This document shows positions 15,094 to 23,966 of a stretch of DNA of 64,000 nucleotides, piece after piece. The DNA is from an uncultured Christensenella sp. Its GTDB lineage: Bacteria > Bacillota > Clostridia > Christensenellales > Pumilibacteraceae. A program made the position numbers and the translations under genes. A model generated the notes under the pieces. That model worked only from the letters and a program-made list of their open reading frames with translations, searched no databases and had not been told where the DNA came from. Numbering within the stretch: position 1 is the first letter of the stretch; each line of letters starts with the position of its first letter. Where the stretch lies: contig CAJUGC010000001.1 of NCBI GenBank assembly GCA_910585955.1, positions 1-64,000 on the forward strand, given 5' to 3'.

Positions 15094-18087
15094 TTACTCT
15101 GTTTCGGACTCTTTTCCTACTCCCGCATTAAGCGCCTTTCTCACAGCGAAGAAGCCCCACACTCCGAGACCGACGGCAAGCACGCAGTCGAATACGATAA
15201 ACAGTATCTGCCATATAGGCATTCCGTAACCTATGACTTCGCCGTTCATAGCGTTGGAATTTACTACGGCATAAAGCGTGTTCTTGAAGTTCTGTCTTAT
15301 AACGGTCACGTCGGCGGCAGAGCCTTCGTCGCACCAACTTTCGGGTTGCGTAGCAAGGTTCAGATCGCCGCCCGCATACGCCATCTGACGGGAATTCATA
15401 TAGGCGGGTATCGTGTTGAAGTCGCACAGTACCGTGCCTTTAAATCCCCATTCGTTTCTGAGTATCTCCGTAACAAGTCTGTAATCGCCGCCAGTCCAAC
15501 GCGTGCCTATGCGGTTGAACGAAGTCATCACGGCGCGGCTTCCGCCTTCTTTTACGGCTATTTCGAAAGGACGAAGATAAATCTCGCGCATAGACTGTTC
15601 GGAAAGCCACGAGGAATCGCCGCTTATAGAACGGTGCGTTTCCTGTTCGTTTACGGCAAAATGCTTGATGAACGTAAATACACCTTTGGAATTGCAGCCC
15701 TTTATCTGAGCCGCAGCCATTTTGCCCGAAAGCACTCCGTCTTCACTGTAGTATTCGAAGTTTCTGCCTCCGAAAGGAGAACGATGGATGTTCGCGCCGG
15801 GAGCGTACCAACCCGAATAAGGCATCTTGTCGCCCTTTTCGTTGCCGATTATCCCCTCGTTTCCGACCGTCGTTCCGAAGTCCTCGGCGACCTTTTTGCT
15901 CCAAGTAGTCGCTATCAGCGTCTCGGCGCAATACGAGCAAGTGTCATAGAAGCGCGTCTTGTCCATGAAGCAAGCCCAACCTACGGGACCGTCCGCGCAG
16001 TTTATCATCGGAAGCCCGACGGACTCCGCATTTTGAATCAGATAGCTGGCTCTGTCGTAAACGTTTTTCATCTCCGAAACGGACGCCTGGTCGAGAAGCA
16101 ACTCCCATCTCTCGTCGTCGTAATCCGCGTGAGGTATGCCGTTATCGTCTACGCCGATATACTCGCCGTCCTCGTCATAGAGCAGATCGCGCAGTTTCAA
16201 GCCGTTGTCCTCTTCGGAATACGGCATATCGAGTCCTTTGAAGTTCGTCGGATTATTGTGGTTCTTGTCGGCAAGCCAACCGAGCAATTCGTTGCTGCCC
16301 TTTCGCTCCGCTTCGGTGGGAGCTGCGGGGAATGTTCCGTCGAAATCGGCGCGGGTCATCAGCTTCATGTGATCGTTTACGGAATCGAACCGTTTGTCGG
16401 CGCAATTCGTATAACGGTTTTCCACGGCTTTTTTGCCCGTGACGGTATCTTTGTCGTAAACGATGTCGCTTGCGACTTTGAAAGGTACGGTGAACTTTTT
16501 ATCGTGCGAATTTGCCCCGATATAAAGCGCGTAATCGTCCGCGGCGTCAAGCTCGAAAGTAGATTTGCCGTTCTTATTCGCGTCGGTATAGTCGTAAGAT
16601 GCGAGATAGTACGGATCGAACTCGAGCGTTACCGTTTCGCTCTGCCCGGGCTCGATCGATTCGGTCTTGGCAAAGTCAAGTAGGACCGTCTCGGACTTTT
16701 CGATTTCGCCCGCTATATACGGAGAGTGCCCGTAAAGCTGAACGACTTCCTTGCCCGCTACGGTACCCGTATTCTTTACGTCCACTTTGAGAGTATACTT
16801 CTTGCCCTTCTCGATTGTTACGTCCTTGATCTTGCTGTCGTCCGAAACCGTCCATTCGAAAGTCGTGTACGAGAGTCCGTAACCGAACGGATATACGACG
16901 TTCTTTTTATACGCCGCCTCGTCCCCGCCGAATCTCGTCTCGTAGTAGCGATAGCCCACATAGACGCTTTCCTCGTAGTCCACGAAATAGTACGGAACGT
17001 CGAGTTTCTTATCGAACACATACTGATCGCCGCCCGGAGTCGTGCCTTTCGCGGTAATGCGGTTGTCGCCGAAGTTGAACCAGGTCGGATCCTTTTTGAA
17101 GTCTACGGCATAGGTGTCGGCAAGTTTTCCCGACGGATTGACGTCGCCGCAGAGAATCTTTCCGAGTGCGAGCGTTCCCGTTTCGCCGGGGAAGCCCATC
17201 CAAAGAGCCGCGTCGATCTTATCGGGATTTATCTTGTAGCCCTTGCTCGTCACATATTCGGTGTCCGCCTTTAAGAAGCCGAGCTCCATTGCGTTGCCCG
17301 TGTTGAGAACGAGCACGACTTTTTTGAAGCCCGCTTCGCAAACAGCCGCTATGAGATCTTCCTCGTTCTTGTCGAGCTGAAGGAAATGATCGTCTTCGTT
17401 GCGGTAGCCCGTCGCTCCCGTCATGAGTCTCGGAATGTCGAAGCCTTCGCCGCCGATTCGCGTGATTACTATGAGCGCCGCATCGTTATGCCCCGCATAG
17501 CTCGCCTTTACGGCGTCCGTGTACATACTCTGCGGAGTTTCCGCCGTCGAAAGAATGACGGTATCGCCGCTGTCGAGGTCGGAGCTGTTGCCCTTTCTTG
17601 CCGCGCCCGAAGCCTTCTCGTCCTCGTAGAATTTTTTGAGAGTCGGATTGCAATCGAAGCCGACTTCTTTAAGTCCCGCATAGAGGTCTATGACGTTCGA
17701 CGTGTTTGCGCCGCCCGAGCCCGAGCCGCCGTAAGCGATGTTTACGCTGTTCTTGCCGAACACGCTTATCTTTGCGCCCTCGGCGAGCGGCAGAGCCGTC
17801 CCCTCGTTTTTGAGAAGCACAGTGCCTTCCTCGCAAATAGTTCGGTTCATGTCGCGAGCCGCCGCATAGACTTCCTTTTTGCTGTCGTAATCGGACAGAT
17901 AAATGGCTTCCACGCCGTCGGCATACTTCGCTCTCAGACCGCCGCCCGGCATGACCATGTTCAAAAGCCCGAAAAAGTCTTTTACGCAGGAAGCGAGTAT
18001 CGTAACCGTTACGAAAAACACTATGAGGGCAACGGACACGATCGCCCAAACGCGCGAGCCCTTGTTTTGCCAAATCTTTTTAAACAT
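15094..18087 (-). CDS. Membrane-anchored, domain-permuted GH3 beta-glucosidase
   Basis: A 997-residue family 3 glycoside hydrolase with permuted domains: the GH3 C-terminal domain comes first (about 90-400, with ALPLAEGAKISVFGKNS and the acid/base-type region RIGGEGFD), then a fibronectin-III-like domain (about 435-530), and last the catalytic barrel (about 640-930) with GFKGTVLCDFNT, nucleophile Asp889. This order is known for some ruminal and clostridial GH3 enzymes. Residues 14-33 are a signal or membrane segment ending in a lipobox-like LASC (Cys34), and a second membrane helix lies at about 959-982. The enzyme is thus held at the cell surface, probably acting on beta-glucosides or related oligosaccharides; the exact sugar is not readable. 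It follows the lipoprotein gene by 15 bp. Confidence 0.9.
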   Translation of the reverse strand: MFKKIWQNKGSRVWAIVSVALIVFFVTVTILASCVKDFFGLLNMVMPGGGLRAKYADGVEAIYLSDYDSKKEVYAAARDMNRTICEEGTVLLKNEGTALPLAEGAKISVFGKNSVNIAYGGSGSGGANTSNVIDLYAGLKEVGFDCNPTLKKFYEDEKASGAARKGNSSDLDSGDTVILSTAETPQSMYTDAVKASYAGHNDAALIVITRIGGEGFDIPRLMTGATGYRNEDDHFLQLDKNEEDLIAAVCEAGFKKVVLVLNTGNAMELGFLKADTEYVTSKGYKINPDKIDAALWMGFPGETGTLALGKILCGDVNPSGKLADTYAVDFKKDPTWFNFGDNRITAKGTTPGGDQYVFDKKLDVPYYFVDYEESVYVGYRYYETRFGGDEAAYKKNVVYPFGYGLSYTTFEWTVSDDSKIKDVTIEKGKKYTLKVDVKNTGTVAGKEVVQLYGHSPYIAGEIEKSETVLLDFAKTESIEPGQSETVTLEFDPYYLASYDYTDANKNGKSTFELDAADDYALYIGANSHDKKFTVPFKVASDIVYDKDTVTGKKAVENRYTNCADKRFDSVNDHMKLMTRADFDGTFPAAPTEAERKGSNELLGWLADKNHNNPTNFKGLDMPYSEEDNGLKLRDLLYDEDGEYIGVDDNGIPHADYDDERWELLLDQASVSEMKNVYDRASYLIQNAESVGLPMINCADGPVGWACFMDKTRFYDTCSYCAETLIATTWSKKVAEDFGTTVGNEGIIGNEKGDKMPYSGWYAPGANIHRSPFGGRNFEYYSEDGVLSGKMAAAQIKGCNSKGVFTFIKHFAVNEQETHRSISGDSSWLSEQSMREIYLRPFEIAVKEGGSRAVMTSFNRIGTRWTGGDYRLVTEILRNEWGFKGTVLCDFNTIPAYMNSRQMAYAGGDLNLATQPESWCDEGSAADVTVIRQNFKNTLYAVVNSNAMNGEVIGYGMPIWQILFIVFDCVLAVGLGVWGFFAVRKALNAGVGKESETE

Positions 18088-18102
18088 AACTTCCTCTCCC
18101 TA

Positions 18103-19476
18103 TCAATAGTTCTTCTTGGGGAGTCCGTGTTTGGCCGACCAGGTAAGCACCGCCGATGTCGTTATCTTCAAACAGTCGATCAGCGGAGCGTCCGCAACCA
18201 TTGTCGTTCCCTCCATGGCATGATCGTTTTCGGTCTGCAAAACTATGTTGTTGTTGCCTTCCTTAAGCTTGACGTTCTCGGCTATGACGAAATCCTCGAA
18301 AGGAAGAGCCTTTATATCGCTGCCTGCGGATGTATCTACGGGCACGTTTTTGAACTCGATCGGCTTGTAGTCGAGCGACGAACCGTTGACCATTACCTTG
18401 TAATTTTCCGCAGTCATCAAATAATCTCTCATTTCGGCGGAAAGTCTCAGGACGATCTTGGCGTCTGTGACAGCCATATCGCTTACGATACGGAACTCCA
18501 AAGAGCAGCCTCTCTTATACTGATATCCTATAAAACGATCGTTGCTTGCGCCGAGCGTCGTCGAAGTCTGGATCATTGCGACGCCGGGAGCGGAACCGGA
18601 GAAGCCGGGACCGGTTTTGCCGGCAAGGTCGGTATCTTCTGCCTCGAACATATATTCTTCTACGGTGACAGACGTTCTCGTCCACTTTGCATATACGGTG
18701 GTCGCCGCTGTTATCGCCGCGTCGAATGAGAACGTGGTCTTGCACGCGGAATCCGCGAACCAACCCTCGAAAGTATAGCTTTTACGCTCGGGATCGACGG
18801 CAAGCTTAGTCGCCTTTTCTCCCGACTTGACCTTCTGAGGCGCGGGGTTGTCGGAACCGGAATAGTTATAGTCAAACGTAACGTCGAAATAGGTCGCGCC
18901 GTTTTCCAGCCATTTTGCGTATACCGTCGTATTTTCGGTCACGGCATTGTCGAAATTATAAGGCATGGTAAGCGTCGAATCCGAATACCAATTTTCGAAC
19001 GTATGACCGTCGCGAACGGGATCGGTCGGCTTTTCCGCCTTGTCGTCTTTTCTGATTTTCGCCGTCGAAGAAGCAGCGCCGGCATAGCCGTAATCGAAAG
19101 TGACCGTGAGCATCGCGTGAGATACGGTTATGTTGAAAGTTGCGCGCTTGCCGCCGTAACGCACGGTTACGGTTTTTTCCACGCTGTCTTCTCCGTCGTC
19201 GTTTATAGTCGTATTGACTTCGGAGATCTCCACTCCTTCGTCGGTGAACTTTTTGGTCTCTGTCGTTCCGTCTTCGTAAGTAACGGTTATGATTCCGTCC
19301 GAAAAGTCTATTTCGTCGCCGACATTATACTCGAGCTTTGCGGGAGCAGTCGTCACTTTTACGGACTTGACCGTCTTTTCTCCGCTCGGTTCGTCGCCGC
19401 ACGCAACAAGCGCAAAACAAGCGAGCGAAAGGCACAACGCAAGTACGGCAGCCAATATTTTTTTGATCTTTTTCAT
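18103..19476 (-). CDS. Lipoprotein with Ig-like, InlB-type repeats and a carbohydrate-binding-like domain
   Basis: A 457-residue exported lipoprotein: signal peptide with lipobox LVAC (Cys26), a bacterial Ig-like domain (about 34-120, KVTTAPAKLEYNVGDEIDFSDGIITVTYEDGTTE), two Listeria-Bacteroides (Flg_new/InlB B-type) repeats (about 126-195 and 200-270, each ending TTVYAKW), and a C-terminal beta-sandwich (from EYMFEAEDTDL, about 278-457) that resembles CBM6/CBM35 modules. It probably binds glycan or cell-wall polymer next to the two GH3 enzymes. It has no catalytic domain, so a substrate-capture role is inferred from context. RBS GGAGG precedes the start. Confidence 0.8.
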   Translation of the reverse strand: MKKIKKILAAVLALCLSLACFALVACGDEPSGEKTVKSVKVTTAPAKLEYNVGDEIDFSDGIITVTYEDGTTETKKFTDEGVEISEVNTTINDDGEDSVEKTVTVRYGGKRATFNITVSHAMLTVTFDYGYAGAASSTAKIRKDDKAEKPTDPVRDGHTFENWYSDSTLTMPYNFDNAVTENTTVYAKWLENGATYFDVTFDYNYSGSDNPAPQKVKSGEKATKLAVDPERKSYTFEGWFADSACKTTFSFDAAITAATTVYAKWTRTSVTVEEYMFEAEDTDLAGKTGPGFSGSAPGVAMIQTSTTLGASNDRFIGYQYKRGCSLEFRIVSDMAVTDAKIVLRLSAEMRDYLMTAENYKVMVNGSSLDYKPIEFKNVPVDTSAGSDIKALPFEDFVIAENVKLKEGNNNIVLQTENDHAMEGTTMVADAPLIDCLKITTSAVLTWSAKHGLPKKNY

Positions 19477-19525
19477 GATTCCTCCAAAAAGAGTTACGAG
19501 TTGTTGCTTGATGAATTATAAGGCA

Positions 19526-19552
19526 ATGCCTCGGGGTCAAACCCCAAGGCAT
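19526..19552 (-). other. Intercistronic stem-loop in the GH3 operon
   Basis: ATGCCT-c-GGGGT-caa-ACCCC-a-AGGCAT folds into a stable hairpin in the 116-bp gap between the two genes. It has no T-run on the minus strand, so it looks like an mRNA-stabilising or processing hairpin rather than a full terminator. Confidence 0.5.
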
Positions 19553-19592
19553 CCCCTGTGTTATTGTACTGTGTTTTGAAAATTTACGGATT

Positions 19593-22500
19593 TTAAGCGA
19601 CCACGATCGTAAAGGTCACGGTGTAGTTAAGCTCGCTGTCGTTCGGCGACATCCACGGGTTCGTAGACTTGCTTACATACGGAGCTTTAAGAGTTACCGT
19701 CACCGTATATTTGCCTGCCGCAACCGTACCCTTAAGCTGAAGCGAAGTGTTTACCTTATAGGTTGCCTTGCCCATCCAGCCGAGTTCGTCGGTTTCCACC
19801 TTCGTTGCGGTAAGACCGTTGGGAAGTCCCTCGACTTCGAAGCCGTAGAGATGATAGTTGTCGAGTTCCGCAAGCTGCTCTTCGGTTCCGCTGAATCCGC
19901 CCGGCATTACCTGACCGAGCGTAAGGATGTCTGCCGCCGATTTATCTTCGTCGCGGTGATACCACTTGCCTTCGTAGCAGTATGCGTTCGTTATTCTCTG
20001 GTTGCTTATGCTTATCGCGCCCGTCCAAGCGTTCTTGCCGGCAAGCATTATCTGCGCGCCGTACTTAAGCTGATTAGCCTGAATGGTTACGCCGCTTGCA
20101 AGAGCCGCAGCCGTCGTTTTGACTTCGCCGCCGTTAGCTATAGCCGTCGTGCCGAAGAGAAGGTCGGTCTCGATGGTGAACTTGAAGAGTACGTTCTTCG
20201 GGTTCTTCGTGATCCAACCGTCGCAAGTGAACGTGCCGGCTACGTCTGCCGCCGTGTCTTCTTCGGGCATACCCGAAAGAATACCGGTCTCAGCATTGTA
20301 AGTCATACCCTTAGGCCATACGACGTCGTCCTTGAATGTGAACGTAGCGTCGTTCGTCTTGCCGGGTATATCGAGAACTATCGAATTGTAAATGCCTTTC
20401 GTAAGCGTGTATTTTACGGTCTCGACCTGTGCGTAGCCGTTCTGGTTTACAACGGAGTTCGCCATGGTCTGAAGGAGACGCTGCGCGCATTTTCTCACGC
20501 TGAAGTAATGCGTGGGAGATTCGAGCGTACCTACTCCCTTATCGGAAAGGTATCCGCCGTTCTTTTCGTATTCCGCCGCGTCCTTAGCTACGAGGACGGT
20601 CTTTTTCGTCGCGTCCCACTTGCCGCGCTCGAGCGCGCCTGCGGGATAGCCGGAGTCGGAAGTAAGAAGTTCGTCGTCGCCTCCGCGTACGCCGAGGTTG
20701 AGAGGAACGAATTCCTTAGCCCACATATCGCCTTCTACGGAGCCTTTGAAATCCCATTCCTGGTTAAGGAGACGCTCGTGCGTTGCGAAGTTCGTGGACT
20801 GCGTCCATTTTCCTATTCTGTTAAACGAGTTCATGAGACCGATGGTTCCGCCGTACTTGATTATGTACTCGAACGGTTTTGCCATCTGCTCGCGGATCTG
20901 CTGCTCGGTAGCCCAAGTGAATACTCCGCCGTAATCCGCACGATATGCTTCCTGATCGTTTCCGAAGAAGTGCTTGAAGTGAGCGATGATACCCTTTTCG
21001 GTTACGCCCTTCGTAACTGCCGCGCCGATGATACCGGAGGTCACGCCGTCTTCGCTGTAGTACTCGAAGTTACGTCCGCTGAACGGGCTGCGATGAATGT
21101 CCGCGCCCGCTCCGCGCCAACCGCCGGAGCCGTTGAGCACGAGAAGATTGCCGACCATTCTGCCTTCTTCCTCCGCAAGAGCGGTGTTGTATGTAGCCGC
21201 AAGTATGGGATTCGAAGGGAACTGAACGCCGCCGGCATTTATGGGACCGTCGGGATCGCCGTATTTATAAGAAGGTTTCCCGTTTCTGTCGAGGCTGATC
21301 GAACCCAATCTTTCGATAATGTTGTTGGCGTTCGACGGAAGCGAGCAAAGCTCTTCCCAGGTAAACTGATTCATGAACCGTTCCCACGTCGCGTTTGCAT
21401 CTTTTTGCGCCTGCGTCATATTTTCGGGAAGAGTCGGCACGCCGTCTTTAAGCACATATTCGACATAGTCGAGACCCGCCACGTCCGCAAGTGTGAGCGT
21501 AAGAGCTTTCGTGCCGTCGGTAGCCTGATCCCAGCTCGTAGGAGCCGCTTTTACATACCAAGGATCGGTTTCCTTATCCTGGTAGCTGAAGTACTGCGAC
21601 TGAGAATTCCAATCGGCGAGCACCTCGTCCGAAAGGGTGCGATCTTCCTTGCTTGCGGGTTCGGGCTGTTTAAGTCCGCCCTCGTCGCTGCGGCTGATCA
21701 TACCTTTTGTAAGGGACGCGTTTACCGAACGGAAGTCGTTGTGAGAAAGGATCCCCGCGATATTATCCTTGCCATCCGTACCCGCAATCGCTTCTACGAC
21801 TTTGGTTCCGTCTTCCTTTTCCGCAAAGTAGACGTTTTCTATTTTCTTGCCCGTTACAAGGTCGGTCTCGCAATTGATACCGGTCTTGCCGTTCGTAGCA
21901 GTATCGCCCGCAGCCTGAGCCACCGTTCTCGTAACCGAGAAGCCCTTTCTGCTCATCGAGGTAGTGCCGTCGGCCGTCTTGTAATCGGTTTTGAGCGTCG
22001 CGTCCGCTTCGCCCATGGCAAGCTGAGCAGCCTCGTGAGAGTTGTGAGCCGCAACTATTTTGTAGTCGCCGGCTTCGAGTTCATAGCCGCTGAAACCGTT
22101 ACTGTTTGCATCGTTCCAATCGTAGGAAGCCATATCCTGCGCATTGAACGTGATAGTAACGACGTCGCTCTCGCCGGGTTGGAGAAGCTTGGTCTTGCCG
22201 AAGCCGACAAGGTTGACAGCCGCCTTTTCAATGCCGTTCTCGAAGTAAGGCGCCGAATAGTATACTTGAACTACGTCTTTACCGGGAACCAAACCGCTGT
22301 TCTTTACCCACACGCGCATGGTTATCTGACTGTCTGCGCCCGTTATGTTGCCCGTAGCGGAAACATTGTCGAGCACCCAGTCGAAAGTAGTGTACGATAG
22401 TCCGTATCCGTAAGGATAAAGCACGTTTTCGTATGCCTCCTCCTTATCCGTGTTATCGGTGTAACGGGTCTCGTAATACTTATATCCGTAGTAAATACCC

Positions 22501-23795
22501 TCGCGGTATTCTACGTCCGCAAACTTGGAGACGTTGCCGTCCTTATCGTAATAAACAGCGTCGAGTCTTTCGTTACCGACTTTATTCTGAGTATTCGTGC
22601 CGAAGTTCGTCCAGGTGGGAGACTTTTTGAAATCCTTTTCCCAAAGATCTACCGTATGACCCGAGGGATTGACCTCGCCCGTAAGGATCTTGGCTATTGC
22701 GTCCGTACCGTCTTGACCTACGGAGCCTACCCAAAGAATGGCGTCTACGCCGTACTCGGTCGATTTGGGAGCGTTAAGCTCGGGGATCTGCATGATGTTC
22801 GAGCTGTTTATAACGACGATGACTTTCTTGAAATTTTCCTTGGCGTGCTTTACGAGAAGCCGCTCGTTGTCGTCAAGCTGAAGTTTATGAGCGTCCTCGT
22901 CCGCATAGCCGGGAGCTCTGTTCGTAGCTATATCGAAGTTTTCCGCGCCCGTGCGGGAGAACACGAGGACAGCCGCGTCGTTGTAAGAAGCATAGGTACT
23001 CGTAAGCGAAGCGCCGTAAGTGTTCGGGTTGAGTTCCAAAATATTGTCCTCGACCATAAGACCTATCTGCTTCGTGTAATGAGAAAGGAGCTTTCTGTTA
23101 ATGCTGAATCCCTCTCTTTCCATCGAGTCGGCAAGAAGCGTGCTTATCGCGCTGCCGCCGCCCGCGCCGGAACCGAAACCGCTGCGGACCATTCTCGCAT
23201 TGCGTATGCCGAGAAGAGTAACTTTTCTCTCCGTATCGGCAAGAGGGAGCGCGCCGTCTTCGTTTTTGAGAAGCACGTCGCCTTCCGCGGCAACCTGCAC
23301 GGCAAGCTCGTGAGCCGCTTTCTGCGCCGTCGCAAGATCGGGATAGTCCATATAGAACTTGCCGTCGTAGGGAAGATTTCCGTCGGCAAACTTATCGACG
23401 GGGGATACTACTCCCTCTTTCTCGGTTATGGCTCCGGAAGCCTTGTAAAGATCTCCCTCGCCGTTCAATATGATACCGGGTTTGCCCGTCGAACCCTTGT
23501 CGCCGGTTTCACCCTTGTCGCCTTTGTTACCCTGAGCGCCCTTGTCGCCCGTCTCGCCTTTTTCGCCGGCATCGCCCTTCTCGCCCGTAGCGCCTGTAGC
23601 TCCGGTTTCGCCCTTGTCGCCCTTCTCGCCTTTCGCAAGAACGTCGGTCTTCTCACCGTTGACGTACCAGTAACCGTCTTCGCCTATGTAGGGACCCGAG
23701 TTACCGCAAGCGGCGAATGCAACCGTCGAACCGCACATAGTCAGTGCGAGCAGCGCCGACAGAAAGCCTTTGACTTTCTTTTTGCCTTTTGCCAT
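19593..23795 (-). CDS. Surface lipoprotein GH3 glycosidase with a collagen-like stalk
   Basis: A 1400-residue lipoprotein. The signal peptide ends in lipobox AFAAC (Cys30). Residues 56-106 are 17 uninterrupted Gly-X-Y triplets rich in GEKGDK and GETGDK, a collagen-like stalk. A domain-permuted GH3 follows: the GH3 C-domain (about 165-460, with RTGAENFD), a fibronectin-III-like domain (about 495-600), and the catalytic barrel (about 850-1090) with FKGSVEGDMW, nucleophile Asp1023. The last 280 residues hold putative-Ig (He_PIG-like) beta modules, for example GMTYNAETGILSGMP. It should stand off the cell surface and cut beta-linked glycans. It is first in a three-gene operon under the LytTR-type repeats. 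The stalk coding stretch is 23478-23630. Confidence 0.9.
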   Translation of the reverse strand: MAKGKKKVKGFLSALLALTMCGSTVAFAACGNSGPYIGEDGYWYVNGEKTDVLAKGEKGDKGETGATGATGEKGDAGEKGETGDKGAQGNKGDKGETGDKGSTGKPGIILNGEGDLYKASGAITEKEGVVSPVDKFADGNLPYDGKFYMDYPDLATAQKAAHELAVQVAAEGDVLLKNEDGALPLADTERKVTLLGIRNARMVRSGFGSGAGGGSAISTLLADSMEREGFSINRKLLSHYTKQIGLMVEDNILELNPNTYGASLTSTYASYNDAAVLVFSRTGAENFDIATNRAPGYADEDAHKLQLDDNERLLVKHAKENFKKVIVVINSSNIMQIPELNAPKSTEYGVDAILWVGSVGQDGTDAIAKILTGEVNPSGHTVDLWEKDFKKSPTWTNFGTNTQNKVGNERLDAVYYDKDGNVSKFADVEYREGIYYGYKYYETRYTDNTDKEEAYENVLYPYGYGLSYTTFDWVLDNVSATGNITGADSQITMRVWVKNSGLVPGKDVVQVYYSAPYFENGIEKAAVNLVGFGKTKLLQPGESDVVTITFNAQDMASYDWNDANSNGFSGYELEAGDYKIVAAHNSHEAAQLAMGEADATLKTDYKTADGTTSMSRKGFSVTRTVAQAAGDTATNGKTGINCETDLVTGKKIENVYFAEKEDGTKVVEAIAGTDGKDNIAGILSHNDFRSVNASLTKGMISRSDEGGLKQPEPASKEDRTLSDEVLADWNSQSQYFSYQDKETDPWYVKAAPTSWDQATDGTKALTLTLADVAGLDYVEYVLKDGVPTLPENMTQAQKDANATWERFMNQFTWEELCSLPSNANNIIERLGSISLDRNGKPSYKYGDPDGPINAGGVQFPSNPILAATYNTALAEEEGRMVGNLLVLNGSGGWRGAGADIHRSPFSGRNFEYYSEDGVTSGIIGAAVTKGVTEKGIIAHFKHFFGNDQEAYRADYGGVFTWATEQQIREQMAKPFEYIIKYGGTIGLMNSFNRIGKWTQSTNFATHERLLNQEWDFKGSVEGDMWAKEFVPLNLGVRGGDDELLTSDSGYPAGALERGKWDATKKTVLVAKDAAEYEKNGGYLSDKGVGTLESPTHYFSVRKCAQRLLQTMANSVVNQNGYAQVETVKYTLTKGIYNSIVLDIPGKTNDATFTFKDDVVWPKGMTYNAETGILSGMPEEDTAADVAGTFTCDGWITKNPKNVLFKFTIETDLLFGTTAIANGGEVKTTAAALASGVTIQANQLKYGAQIMLAGKNAWTGAISISNQRITNAYCYEGKWYHRDEDKSAADILTLGQVMPGGFSGTEEQLAELDNYHLYGFEVEGLPNGLTATKVETDELGWMGKATYKVNTSLQLKGTVAAGKYTVTVTLKAPYVSKSTNPWMSPNDSELNYTVTFTIVVA

Positions 23796-23864
23796 GTCTT
23801 TTTCTCCTTATATATATTTTTTCGAAATAAGGGGGTAAAGCCCTTTTTCCGAGTCAGTTTACCA

Positions 23865-23965
23865 TATATATAAGAGAAATTGCACAAATTAACGTAATCT
23901 GCCGTTTACGTTCGTAAACAAAACGGGTTTTGCAATTCACGTTGCAAAACCCGCAATTCGCGTTG
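23865..23965 (-). promoter_or_regulatory. Regulatory region of the surface GH3 operon with 21-bp direct repeats
   Basis: CAATTCACGTTG (23933-23944) and CAATTCGCGTTG (23954-23965) differ at one base and repeat with a 21-bp period, the spacing used by LytTR regulators such as ComE and AgrA. A third related copy, CCGTTTACGTT, lies at 23902-23912. The -10 candidate is TATATA at about 23865-23872 with no proper -35 box, which suits activator control. The pair also straddles the kinase terminator. Confidence 0.55.
23924..23953 (-). terminator. Terminator of the LytTR regulator-kinase operon
   Basis: CGGGTTTTGCAA (23924-23935) pairs perfectly with TTGCAAAACCCG (23942-23953) around a 6-nt loop, followed on the minus strand by TTTTGTTT. 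It lies 13 bp past the kinase stop. Confidence 0.75.
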
Positions 23966-23966
23966 T

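Noticed and set aside
15073..16683. A 536-codon plus-strand open frame opposite the membrane GH3
   Set aside because: Shadow frame with arginine- and valine-rich nonsense; the opposite strand is clearly coding.
19851..22400. An 849-codon open frame on the plus strand, antisense to the collagen-stalk GH3
   Set aside because: It mirrors the codon bias of the GH3 gene, has no family features or ribosome site, and the minus-strand protein has full catalytic domains.
23478..23630. A satellite or CRISPR-like repeat
   Set aside because: The period is three codons within an open frame and encodes Gly-X-Y; there are no conserved repeats with unique spacers.
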